Shown: positions 10,564 to 19,785 of the stretch, one piece after another | Layout of the letters: each line of letters starts with the position of its first letter | Numbering within the stretch: the stretch's first letter is position 1 | Origin: Byssochlamys sp. IMV 00236 | Taxonomy: Eukaryota; Ascomycota; Eurotiomycetes; Eurotiales; Thermoascaceae | Direction: 5' to 3' | Assembly (NCBI GenBank): GCA_001931875.2 | Contig: MSJH02000721.1 | Span: 1-40,109 of the forward strand | DNA: 40,109 nucleotides | Notes under the pieces: model-generated | Told to the model about the DNA's origin: nothing | What the model saw: the letters and a program-made list of their open reading frames with translations, nothing else | Database searches by the model: none | Made by a program: the position numbers and the translations under genes

Positions 10564-11328
10564 ATGCTCATTAATGGAATCAAATTTGCTTGTAACACCT
10601 GCGTCAAGGTAATAAAAAAGAGGGATTAATTATTATTGTTAAACATCTATATAGGGTCATCGATCTTCAACCTGCAAACATTTCGAGAGACCATTGATTG
10701 AAATAAGAAAAAAAGGAAGACCCGTCAGCCAGTGTGTTTACTGCCGAGATTTAAGAAAGACAAAACAAATTCATGCCAAATGTAACTGTATTCGCAAAAA
10801 TAAATGTTGGTATATGGTTCTATTGACTATGTAGGATATTAATTTTCCTTTATAGCATTGTGCTGGCCAGGCCTATCTTACACAGATATTGTCAATCATA
10901 CAATAAAAAAGAATCATGGAAACCATAGCAACGCTAAAGAATGCGCTTGTTCTGAGAAGCAGCAAGAACAAGAACAAGAACAAGAACAACAGCAACATCA
11001 ACAACAGCAACATCAACAATATCAACAACTTGCCATAGAAGAACATATAAAAGAGCCTCCAATCAACAGACTGTGTGGTAGCATGATCCCTCATCAATGT
11101 ACAACAAGCATTCCGTTAACTAAAGGAGAGTCTGTCGTCATGACGATGACGCCTTTACACACTTCTGCCATGCCAGTGACACGTATTGTTACCTGTTATT
11201 GTGGTGAGGCTTGTATCTGCCCTGGTTGCTTTGTGCACCCTGATAATTATTTACAACTTGCGCAGCTACCTTCCACCATCGATCAGCTGTATCAACAACA
11301 ACAACAACAATCCTTTTGTTTTATCTAA
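10564..11328 (+). CDS. Copper-fist transcription factor, Cuf1/Mac1-like
   Basis: Copper-sensing transcriptional regulator, 222 residues. Exons 10564-10608, 10655-10805, 10856-11328; introns 46 and 50 nt. The first intron is certain; the donor of the second (T|GTTGGT) is weak but is the only one compatible with frame. The N-terminal copper-fist domain is almost textbook: LINGIKFACNTCVKGHRS, then C and H ligands, RPLIEIRKKGRPVSQC (minor-groove RGRP-type hook), and CRDLRKTKQIHAKCNC. A Gln-rich stretch (EQEQEQQQH...) follows. Near the C-terminus CYCGEACICPGCFVH gives C-x-C-x3-C-x-C-x2-C-x2-H, the regulatory copper-cluster motif of Mac1/Cuf1-type activators of high-affinity copper uptake, which are switched off by copper. 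It is much shorter than yeast Mac1 (417 aa). Inferred role: activating copper transport genes under starvation. Confidence 0.88.
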
Positions 11329-11444
11329 ACTGTTTCATTCCTTTCCTTTCACCTTTTTATGCCCTTTTTTATGCTTATGAAAAAATAGATGGATTGAAAA
11401 TACTTTACTCCTTTCATAAATAAAAATTATGCGGATCTTTTTTC

Positions 11445-11464
11445 GTGTGTGTGTGTGTGTGTGT
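11445..11464. repeat. (GT)10 microsatellite
   Basis: Perfect GT dinucleotide run between the convergent copper-fist and SDR genes. No further signal seen in this 250-bp gap apart from A/T-rich 3' UTR sequence. Confidence 0.95.
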
Positions 11465-11578
11465 ATGTGGAAGAGAAGGGAAAGAAAAAAGAGAAAAAAG
11501 GGCTTATGGTGTTATTTTTGAAACTGTTCTATTTTGGGTTGTCAAAAGCGAATGTTTGTTTATTATTTACATTTATAA

Positions 11579-12559
11579 TTAGATACCACGACCACCAGTA
11601 ACTTCAAGGGTGTGGCCGGTGATATAGCTGGTCAAAGGAGTACAGAGAACCAAGACAGATCCAGCTACCTCGTCTGCGTTACCAGCACGGCCCAAAGGAA
11701 TGTCAGCAAATGGATTCACCTTGGCCTGCTTGTTACCGGTAGGAATACCAAGGACAACCTTTTGGCCTTCAACTTCAATAGCAGCGCCTGCTTCCTTTGC
11801 ACGCGTCAAACGTGTATCGACCCAACCAAAGGCAACTGTGTTACAACGGACGCCAAACATACCCCACTCTTTAGCAATAGTCTTGGTTAAACCAACAACA
11901 CCGGCCTTGGCTGTAGCATAGTTGGCTTGACCGACGTTGCCGTGTAAACCAGAGGTAGAAGAGATGTTGACAATGGTCTTGTTGGCACCATCCTTCTTAC
12001 GGAGGTATTTGGCAGCTGCACGGATGATCTTGAAAGGAGCCGTGTTATGAACGGCAAGCATAAGATCCCATTGCTTATCGGTAATCTTGTGGAGCATACC
12101 ATCAAAAGTGAAACCAGCGTTGTTCACAATATGGTTGATCTTGCCAAATTGCTTTACGGTTTCTTCAACCAATCTTTCAGGGAAAGCAGGATCCAAGACA
12201 TCACCGGGAATAGAAATAGCCTTGCCACCAGCGGCATTAATGTCAGCAGCAACTTGATCAGATTTAGCTATTGAATTTAAATCGTATTAGCTTTCTTTCT
12301 CCGTATTGTACTGCATGAAACTTGCCTGCATCAATATCAGTGACAACAACAAGAGCACCTTCACGAGCAAATAGTTCGGCACAGCTCTTACCAATACCTT
12401 GACTAAATTATATCATCAGCATAAATTCTATTTTCTGGAACGCTTCTTTCTCTCTTACCCTGAACCGGTAATGATGGCAACTTCACCAGCTAATAAACCT
12501 TGAGGATGAGCGGCAGATAAATGGCCCTTGATGTTGTTCAAACGGTCAGCAGCAGACAT
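11579..12559 (-). CDS. FabG-like short-chain dehydrogenase/reductase
   Basis: NAD(P)-dependent classical SDR, probably a 3-oxoacyl reductase-type enzyme; 288 residues. Exons on the minus strand: 12459-12559, 12326-12402, 11579-12267; introns 56 and 58 nt. The Rossmann glycine motif TGSGQGIGK is assembled across intron 1; NNAG, ISSTSG (catalytic Ser) and YATAK (catalytic Tyr and Lys) follow in order. The protein ends VTGGRGI, so it has no PTS1. Intron 2 has a GC donor (G|GCAAGT) instead of GT: no GT choice keeps the frame, and GC gives DIDAAKSDQV. The core is the widespread fungal 3-oxoacyl-[ACP] reductase-like family (SGLHGNVGQ, KEWGMFGVRCNTVAFGWVDT). Substrate is not shown by sequence. Confidence 0.92.
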
Positions 12560-13173
12560 GATTAAGATGATAAAAAGATTAAAAAAGAAAAAGAAAAAAC
12601 AAGGTTTTTTTTATATTCTTATTCTATTTTTGCACAGTAAGCAAGAATTCAATCCGGGGAAAATTACAACCCAGTTTGGTTTTGTCGTGTGAAATGGGTT
12701 GTTACTGCATAAATGAGCCAATCAAATAGCTTGTTTTGTTTGTTTAAAACAGGTTGTTAATATGAATTACGTGAAAGGAATTCAATTTTTTGATGCGCTT
12801 AAAAAATAAAGAAAAGATACAGTTTTTATCAAACAAACTCTTCAACATGCTTATTGATTACGTATGTCTCTCTAATGGGGCTCCAGACGGAAAATAGTTG
12901 AGAAAGCAAGAGTTTCTATGACAACCATACATAGTTAACATCGCGCATTATATACTTTTTTAAACTCGCCCTTTTCTTTAGGTTACTCCATATTTCTGGG
13001 GTAATGTAGCATTTATGACTTGTGTAAATAACCAAACTATATGCCGAGCATTTATCATGTATGTTTCAATGTATGAAAGAGAAGTACACATTGAGCTTTG
13101 TGGCCTTGGCTTTTGTAACCATCATTTTCTTTATTTATCTTTTCGTTCGAGTTTACACGTGCCCAGCCGCTCC
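12560..13173. other. Intergenic, promoter side of the SDR gene
   Basis: No gene seen. A/T-rich with several T/A tracts just above the SDR start. Short open frames here lack domain similarity and splice support. Confidence 0.5.
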
Positions 13174-13681
13174 CTAAGCATCTGTTCCAACTTGTTCGTA
13201 ATTTCTCAATAACTGAAGGAAAATAAGACACGTCTTTATTTTTATCGTCTTTGGATTAAGCAATATTGGTTTATTGCATTGTTTCTTATTATTTTCGTCA
13301 ATTGCAGATAGTATCAACGCTGCTCCCAACCTTATATTTGCTATTTGCTCATCAGTTAAACAGTATGGATTTTCTCTATAAGAGTGATAAGCAGCAAGAC
13401 GATCGGCAATCTCAACTGTTAGATTATCTTGAGACATTGAAAAATGTTTTGTAACAAAAACTCTGTTTTCAGCAGCAGTGTTAATAGCATCAACTTGAAC
13501 AACCGAGTCTAATCTTATGTTGACAGTTCGATTAACAAGGACAACTGAACCATGCGTTTGGAGACTTGCTGACGTGATTATTTCCTGTGTTCAACTTTCT
13601 AAACAAAAAAAAAAAAACTTCACAGATGGATTGCAGGCTGTTGTAGATTGAAATATGCTTAGTCCTTGGGTACACATCATC
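13174..13681 (-). CDS. Hypothetical protein, possible gene or relic
   Basis: On the minus strand an open frame of about 136 codons runs from about 13581 to the stop at 13174. It reads plausibly as protein (for example THGSVVLVNRTVNIRLDSVV and YRENPYCLTDEQIANIRLGA), well beyond the nominal Met at 13437. A preceding acceptor (CACAG) can be joined in frame to a short first exon starting near 13681 (MCTQGLSIFQSTTACNPS), but the intron would be only about 38 nt and contains a 13-T tract. I do not recognise the family. It lies 45 bp downstream of the RING-BRCT stop on the same strand, so it may be a real small gene, a lost exon or a pseudogene. Start and exon 1 are uncertain. Confidence 0.35.
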
Positions 13682-13726
13682 ACTGTGGGTAATATCGCTT
13701 TTTTAAGACTGCATCATGTTTTTTTT

Positions 13727-15025
13727 TTATAAGCAATAGTCATCTTTTTTTAACAGCTCAAAATTACAAATAGAGTCAAATATCCAACTTTTCAATAACA
13801 AAGTTCGATGTGTAAACCGATCCTTTAGTTCCTGTCTTTTGGATTCAGGATCATCGCTGCAAACAATTACATCCTGGCATGAATCTTCAACAATACCTCC
13901 CCCTGCTAAAATGCACTTTTCCACTTGTCTCTGTAGATCGTCATCTATTATACACACTTTGAGGCCTCTAAACAGGTTTGGTTTCTAAAGGGGTGTGAGC
14001 GACAGGGGTAAGAAGCATGAATCTGTTATACCTTGGCTTCTTTATTCTTTCTGGCCTTTTCAGGAGCGCCTGTTCGTCCCATGTCTCGATCCCCACTAAT
14101 TTCATACCTACTTTCTGGAATGATATGACCTCTCTTTATACAGTTCTCTAACCCTAAATACTCAAGTTATTTCTCTGGATGCATGGGCTCAATACATGCT
14201 TACATTGCTCATTGACGATAAAGCAACCATACAAGATACCCAGATAATAAGTTAAACTGCGATCCACAATGTTATGCTTGTCTGTATCAATGAGTTTTTT
14301 TTCTTTTGGTTTCTTTTATACATTTACCTGCTGGTAATACGATATGAGTTACTTCTGTGTTCATTTTGTCTACAAAGATCATGTTGGGGATATTCAACTC
14401 CTTTTATGATTTATTTTAGCAAAAAAGTGTGTATGTCTATTTAACTTACTGGCTTATGCCCTTTTTTCAATATCTTGCATTCTTTTTCTTGTATTGGCAA
14501 AGAGTTTTCTTGTGCTTGTAGAGCAGCTCTAGCTTGAGCTATAACGAAAAAGGTTATCACGCGTATAAAAAAGAGATATTTAAAAGAACCTTTTTTGATA
14601 TCCAAGGATGTGACCAATGTTTTGTCTTCTTCTGTTGCTGTAACTTGTCATCAGTCATGTTCCTGAAGTATCTTTTTATATTCTTACATAATGAGGCTGG
14701 ATCTATAAAAGGATCGTCTACTTGATATTCTTGCTTTAATTTCATAAACTCATCGATTATAATTTGTATATTGGGCATTGGATGAAGCTGTTTTATAAGG
14801 TGATTGCAAAGTGGACATGTCGATTTTTGTTGCATTTTAGTTTCTATGCATTGTTTACAAAACATATGAGCACATGATATAGAAGTAGGTTGCTTCATGA
14901 GAGACATGCTATTAAAGAAAATGAATAACAATTTATGCAAAGAGCTACTATATATATATATACCAAACTGAGCATTGAAGCTCTCTTTGCATTGCATTCA
15001 ATACACTGTTTGTTGTTGTAGTCAT
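13727..15025 (-). CDS. RING finger + tandem BRCT protein, BARD1/BRCA1-like
   Basis: Predicted E3 ubiquitin ligase of the BRCA1/BARD1 class, 316 residues, nuclear DNA-damage response. Eight exons: 14964-15025, 14688-14908, 14590-14637, 14450-14538, 14328-14400, 14204-14281, 14032-14153, 13727-13984; introns 46-55 nt, all GT-AG, every junction in phase. Residues 18-55 form a perfect C3HC4 RING (C18, C21, C33, H35, C38, C41, C52, C55), assembled across intron 1. A linker of about 70 residues follows. BRCT1 (about 130-212) has NTEVTHIVLP, YYLGILYGCFIV and W191. BRCT2 (about 234-316) has LFRGLKVCI, ILAGGGIVED and LLLKSWIFDSICNFELL (W298). These blocks resemble BARD1 more than BRCA1 as I recall them. 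The ankyrin repeats of animal BARD1 are absent, and the first strand of BRCT1, which carries a phosphate-binding Ser/Thr in canonical pairs, seems reduced. The ATG is 52 bp after the Bub2 stop. Confidence 0.9.
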
Positions 15026-15077
15026 GTATATTTTATTGAAATAATCCGCACAATTTTTTTCAAAAACAAAAAATGCA

Positions 15078-16298
15078 TTATAAATGAAAATCCCTTAAAT
15101 ATGCAGGCAGATCTTCTTCACCTTGGTGCAACTCACTGGCTGTCGAACTAGTAGCAGCAATACCAAGACTATCAGCCACTGATTCATCATAAGCGTGGTA
15201 CACTAGTTTTTGGTAGAGATCAGAAGGTAAGTTCTTGACAAGTACCTTGGTAAGTTCAATGATGTCCTTGGCGCGAAGAGGAGGCAGAACACGAAGTATC
15301 TTGTACGGACTTTGGTTTTGTAGAATGTCTCCACGAATAAGGGCAATTTGAGCAATCACAAATAAAATATTCAAGTGAAGACCATGAGCAAACATATAGT
15401 CCCATAGTTGTAGAAGCTCAGAAAGAGGCGCTGTACAAGCCGAAAATGTCATGATGGCTATAAAAAAAAAAAAAAAAAAAAAAAAAAAGTTGGCTTTCTA
15501 TTGTTATTTAATAAAACACTTACGAGGTAATGCATAGACAGTGGCTGATAGATTCTTTCCACGTAGATAACCATAGAGAGTAGGATCCAGCGAGCGTAAG
15601 CATAATTCAAAAAGCTAATTGAATAAGTAAAACTAAAAAAAAAAAAAAGAATGAAAAAGACTTACACGGATGCCGCAGTGTACGCCTCTCATGGTCGGAA
15701 GAACATAAAGTGGACACCATCTATAGATAAATGTCGAAAATGCAAAAAAGGCATCCATCTCTGGCATGACCATCAAGAAGGGAGCAGCGAGTACATTCAT
15801 ACCTTGCATATACGTAATATTGTCTATGGGCTTATCTGTAAATAGTGTACGAATGCTGTCTATACGAGGATCTAGAATGAAAAATGAGAGAGATCAGTAA
15901 AGATATAAGCCTCTTACCCTTTTCTCCAGTCCAGACAAATGCATTCAGTAATCGAATGAGCATATCCTCGGATACATGTTCTAAAAAGCTAGCATCTGTG
16001 GCCATCGTTCTAAATGTGTCATTACGTATTTTATCATCAAGAGCACTTGGTCCCAGTTCAACAAGATGGATATAGCTTGAGGCAGATATGTTACGAACAC
16101 CAAGTAATAATTTCCATACTTTTTCTCTTTGCTACATATACTGATGAGTATTTTTCAAAAACAAGTGGGGGTTGTATTTACGCCAGGAAGACATGTTTGG
16201 GTGAGTAATGCTTCCTTCAGATCAAAGATACTCTTGATAGTCTCTTCAGGATTTGTATGTTTTCTGGCAAGTATTGATTCAATGGATTCTTGATTCAT
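15078..16298 (-). CDS. BUB2: Bub2/Cdc16-type TBC Rab-GAP of the spindle/septation checkpoint
   Basis: GTPase-activating protein for a Tem1/Spg1-type GTPase at the spindle pole, restraining mitotic exit or septation; 335 residues (yeast Bub2 306). Five exons: 16182-16298, 15918-16131, 15666-15871, 15524-15614, 15078-15457; introns 46-66 nt. The TBC domain shows REKVWKLLLGV at its start, the arginine-finger motif KIRNDTFRT, the glutamine finger in ITYMQGMN, then RWCPLYVLPTMRGVHCG, LDPTLYGYLRG and SPYKILRVLPPLRAKDIIEL. The last exon is the conserved C-terminal part of Bub2/Cdc16. Intron 4 is the longest because its acceptor is preceded by a 27-T tract. It lies between the SOSS-B gene (145 bp upstream) and the RING-BRCT gene (52 bp downstream), all on one strand. 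Confidence 0.93.
15462..15488. repeat. 27-nt A/T homopolymer forming a splice-site polypyrimidine tract
   Basis: On the coding (minus) strand this is an uninterrupted T27 immediately before the TATAG acceptor of Bub2 intron 4. Length variation would change the intron, not the protein. Confidence 0.9.
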
Positions 16299-16403
16299 AA
16301 GAAAAAGAAAAGAAATAAAGAAAGAGATGATTTATTATAATACAAAGAGAATATATATAAAGATACAATGAAATGAATATTTCTTAAAGGGGAAAAGCGA
16401 CAT

Positions 16404-16430
<27 letters not shown>
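16404..16430. repeat. (AG)n microsatellite
   Basis: About 13 AG dinucleotides in the 145-bp gap between the SOSS-B stop and the Bub2 start. It lies just beyond the SOSS-B stop codon, in its probable 3' UTR and the Bub2 promoter or 5' leader. Confidence 0.95.
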
Positions 16431-16436
<6 letters not shown>

Positions 16437-16443
16437 AGGGGGG

Positions 16444-17060
16444 TTACTGTACAGGATTATCCAAATCATGATGGTATCTTATACGGTTTGTTCTTGGTTG
16501 ATTATTATTATTATTATTACGATGGCCTCTATTAAACGTATAGGGCTGCTGTCTTGTGACAACATTATTATTATTATTTATAGCAGCGTTTAATACAGGC
16601 TTAATGTATTCTTTCTCTGACATGTTTGGTTTCTCACTAAACGGTAATGTATCTTGCCCCACTCTCTTTAATTTACATTTACTAGGTGTACAAATATACA
16701 AATGTCCATTTCTCAACTTACAATGTCTATTAAAGAATGAGAAAAAGAGGGGAATATGACATTATTATAACTTACACTCCCGATAGACGTAAAATATCTC
16801 CATTCTTTATCTCACTTCCTTTTGTGCCCCAAACAGTCAACACGATTGAACCTGTTCTATCTGCTACTAAGAACTTGTAAACTATATCTCCGTCACGTGT
16901 ACCTGTTGGCTCATTGTCTGCTTATATTATTAAGCATGTCTTTGTTATTATATTATAATCCCTACCTGGCTGGAGCACAATCACTTCGCAATCAAAATTT
17001 TTACATTGTGCATTCATGTCTTTTACTTGAAGAAAGTTTGCAACCACCTTATTGACTGGC

Positions 17061-17091
<31 letters not shown>

Positions 17092-17098
17092 CTATCAT
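16444..17098 (-). CDS. SOSS-B (NABP/hSSB)-like single-stranded DNA-binding OB-fold protein
   Basis: Single-strand DNA-binding subunit resembling animal SOSS-B1/B2 (hSSB1/2), which acts in double-strand break repair and checkpoint signalling. 185 residues; exons 16966-17098, 16776-16917, 16444-16726; introns 48 and 49 nt. The start ATG at 17098 is followed by a Gln run encoded by CAA. The OB core reads NFDCEVIVLQP, then TRDGDIVYKFLVADRTGSIV, LTVWGTKGSEIKNGDILRLS, RNGHLYICT and ending GQDTLPFSEKPNMSE. The DRTGSI..TVW..KGS..K.GDILRL and ...FSE.PNMSE blocks match the SOSS-B consensus I know. The C-terminal tail is Asn-rich (runs from ATT-type triplets on the plus strand) and disordered, as in the family. 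Neighbours on the same strand are Bub2 and the RING-BRCT gene. Confidence 0.9.
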
Positions 17099-17446
17099 CA
17101 ATAGGAAAGATACATTTGTGTAAGAAAAGAAAGCAAGAAAAAAAAATGGCCAAGATGCTGCTTTTTATGTGCTTTTTAACAGGACCGGGTTTTTTTTTGT
17201 CTCATCGGTATTTGAATTCCTAGTTGTTGTAATCACACCAATATGCAAAGGGATGTTCTTTTGTTGGAATAAGGACAATTATTTTTTTGATATTCACACA
17301 GAAAAAAAAGAGGAGTGTGTTATTCCTCCCCCCCCCTTTTTTTTTAAAGAAAACCCCAGTCAGTCATGAATTAGACTGAATTGCTTCTTGAATGAATTTA
17401 TAAAGGCACTTGTTTATTACATAATTCTGTACAAAAATAAAATAAA

Positions 17447-17833
17447 TTAAAGCTTAGCAGCAGGCTTAACGGCCTTGAAGACGGTATCCAATTTCATAGC
17501 CAACATGATTTGACCCTTAATCTTGAGTTTACCACTCATGTAAGCCTTTTGACCATTTAATTTACCAGTAGCCAAGTCAACAAAGTCTTGATCCTTCAAG
17601 GTCAAGATAGCATCAGGCTTGACACCCTTACCACGACTGACTTTACCTTCCTTCTTGACATCGACGACAAAAACCTCTTCTTTACCTTCGTTGTTCTTGA
17701 TGACAAATTGAAAGACACCATTGACTTGCTTGATTAACTTTTGCTTTTCTTCAGGACTGTAATTTTCGAATGACTTGTTAAGTTCAGCAATCAATTCAGA
17801 GCTTTTGAAACCAGGAACGACGATATCAGACAT
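17447..17833 (-). CDS. Peroxisomal sterol carrier protein 2 (SCP2 domain)
   Basis: Intronless, 128 residues, a complete single SCP2 domain that binds fatty acyl-CoAs or sterols in a hydrophobic tunnel. Evidence: VNGVFQFVIKNNEGKEEVFV, KPDAILTLKDQDFVDLATGK and AYMSGKLKIKGQIMLAMKLD, which are the core strand/helix signatures of the family. The last residues AKL form a PTS1-type peroxisomal import signal. The gene has favourable, C-ending codons (GACATT, AAGGTC), suggesting high expression. It stands alone rather than fused to a dehydrogenase, hydratase or thiolase. A T-rich leader lies directly upstream. Confidence 0.95.
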   Translation of the reverse strand: MSDIVVPGFKSSELIAELNKSFENYSPEEKQKLIKQVNGVFQFVIKNNEGKEEVFVVDVKKEGKVSRGKGVKPDAILTLKDQDFVDLATGKLNGQKAYMSGKLKIKGQIMLAMKLDTVFKAVKPAAKL

Positions 17834-18515
17834 TTTGTAAAGAAGAAGATAATAAAAAAAATATAATTTTTACTCTTGTTGCTTTTATAGTCACTGATTT
17901 TAATTTTTCTTTATGTCATCTTGATCTGTACAAAAAAGAATAAAGTTACACTCTCCGCATTTCACTCGTAAAATTACAATAAAGAAAGAGAAAAAGAAAG
18001 AGAGAAAGCACTTTTATGCCTCCTTTTCTCCTTTTGTTAGTCGTCTTTACAAGTCTTATTATTATTCATAGAGTTTATTAAAAACAACTTTTTATGCCTT
18101 TATCATCATAGACATGTGAAAAGGGACCGATGGGAGAACCAAATTACTATAAATGATTATACTCACCCCAATTTAAAATCTGACATTGAAAAACAGACGT
18201 TGCGTATTTCTTTCTTGCTAGCAAAAGACGTCGTGTTTATCATTGATTTTGAAGCAAAAATGATAAAGTGGGGATAATGTGGCTTTAGATTGATGTAAGA
18301 TATCTTTAGAATAAAGACCTAACAGTCTAATGGTTTAAAAAATGGGACTATACTACTCGTATAACCATGATGAAGGGTACACAACTTCACAAAGAATGTT
18401 GTCAATTTGATAGTATTGTTCCATTTTGTAAATATCAATATAGCAGTACAGGTTCCCTCTTCTTTATTGTTTTTAACCACCTTTCAAAGAAAATATACAA
18501 TAAAGAAAACCTTTT
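17834..18515. other. Intergenic between SCP2 and methyltransferase genes
   Basis: About 680 bp, A/T-rich, upstream of SCP2 and downstream of the methyltransferase stop. No open frame with domain similarity or splice support was found on either strand. Confidence 0.5.
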
Positions 18516-19785
18516 TTATTCGACTTTTTGAGCAGCTACGGTGTACACATGAGCATGGCCATTGATCGACGTCATACAATACTCAAGTTCTTTCAAATAA
18601 TTCTGTTGTTCCTGTACATCCTTTAAGCCCAACACAGGACCAAACATGGGCATACCACTCTTTGCAAACTGTATCCAAGCCCAAATGGCCATCTTGGCCT
18701 CATTTGTACCATTGGCTAGTACTGGCATGGTGAGAGGTTATGTTATTAAATTCGTGAAAAAAAAGAAGCTTACTTGTATCAAGGTATCCGTATTTAGTGT
18801 CAATGATGTTGATATGATCAGCTTCAGATACCATTCTTTCTAACTCTCTGCCAATCCTTGCATCTTGTCCTCTTGCCTTGCATGTAATATTGGCTATATA
18901 TATTAAATAGTGAGGGGCATGTTATTTATAAAGAAGAGGATTTACCTGCTTCCATCAATCTGTAGAATGCATCCTTCTCTTGTCCTTCTTTTAATTCAGG
19001 TATCTAATGAATTTTGTCAAGAAATCGTTTCCTTTTTTTTACTCTTATTTTTTTACTCTCATATCGAGTTCAACCATTTGGAAGTAACCTCCTGGCTTAG
19101 TCACACGGACCAGCTCCTTAATCGCCAATGGCCATTCCTCGACTTTTAATGCAGCAACAAACAGTCTCATATGAACAAAATCAAACGAGTTATCAGGATA
19201 AGGCAAACCTTCAAGGATATTACCAATAGCAAACTGAAATTGCTTTGGCATCATGTTCTTATTGACAACATCTACCATATCACAGCCATAGTAATTGCAA
19301 TTGGGATACTCAGAGATCATATCCTAATTCACAATGAGTCTTTGTTTTAAATGAAAATTGTCACAAGTTACCATGACCCACACGCCTGATCCACATCCGA
19401 CGTCAAGTACTTCAAGTCCACCCTTGAAATCCAAGGCCTTCAAGACCTTTGGACGAACGTTTCTATAAAAGGAGGTGTTATCAAATGACATTATAAGTTA
19501 CCATTCTTACCCTCCAGCTATATGTTTGAAAATACCATGTTGCTATAACAACATATTTAGACTCATTGTATCACACAAACACACACAACTTACACCTGTC
19601 AATCTCAACTGCTCGTCCTCATCTTTGGGCAACCAATAAGTAGACGTCTCTACTTGATGAAACTCTCTCTTTGTGGGTATATCTGTCTTTTTACTATCAT
19701 CAACCTTGGTCTCACTCATGTCTGTCAAATGTGTCTTATTACTAAAATATGTATTATTTCGTATCTTTGTAAACTTGTTTCCCAT
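18516..19785 (-). CDS. Class I SAM-dependent methyltransferase with N-myristoylation-type start
   Basis: 321 residues in seven exons: 19594-19785, 19511-19542, 19372-19462, 19057-19323, 18946-19003, 18774-18893, 18516-18721. All junctions are in phase. SAM-binding motif I is EVLDVGCGSGVW; the acidic post-I residue is in NYYGCDMVD; then FAIGNILEGLPYPDNSFDFV (motif II region) and LVRVTKPGGYFQMVE (motif III region). This fits small-molecule or lipid-type Methyltransf_11/25 enzymes; the substrate is unknown. The N-terminus MGNKFTK fits the N-myristoylation consensus (Gly2, Thr6, Lys7), suggesting membrane anchoring; an alternative Met (MSETKVDD, residue 23) would lose it. The extended C-terminus after motif III is typical of fungal family members. 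Confidence 0.88.
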
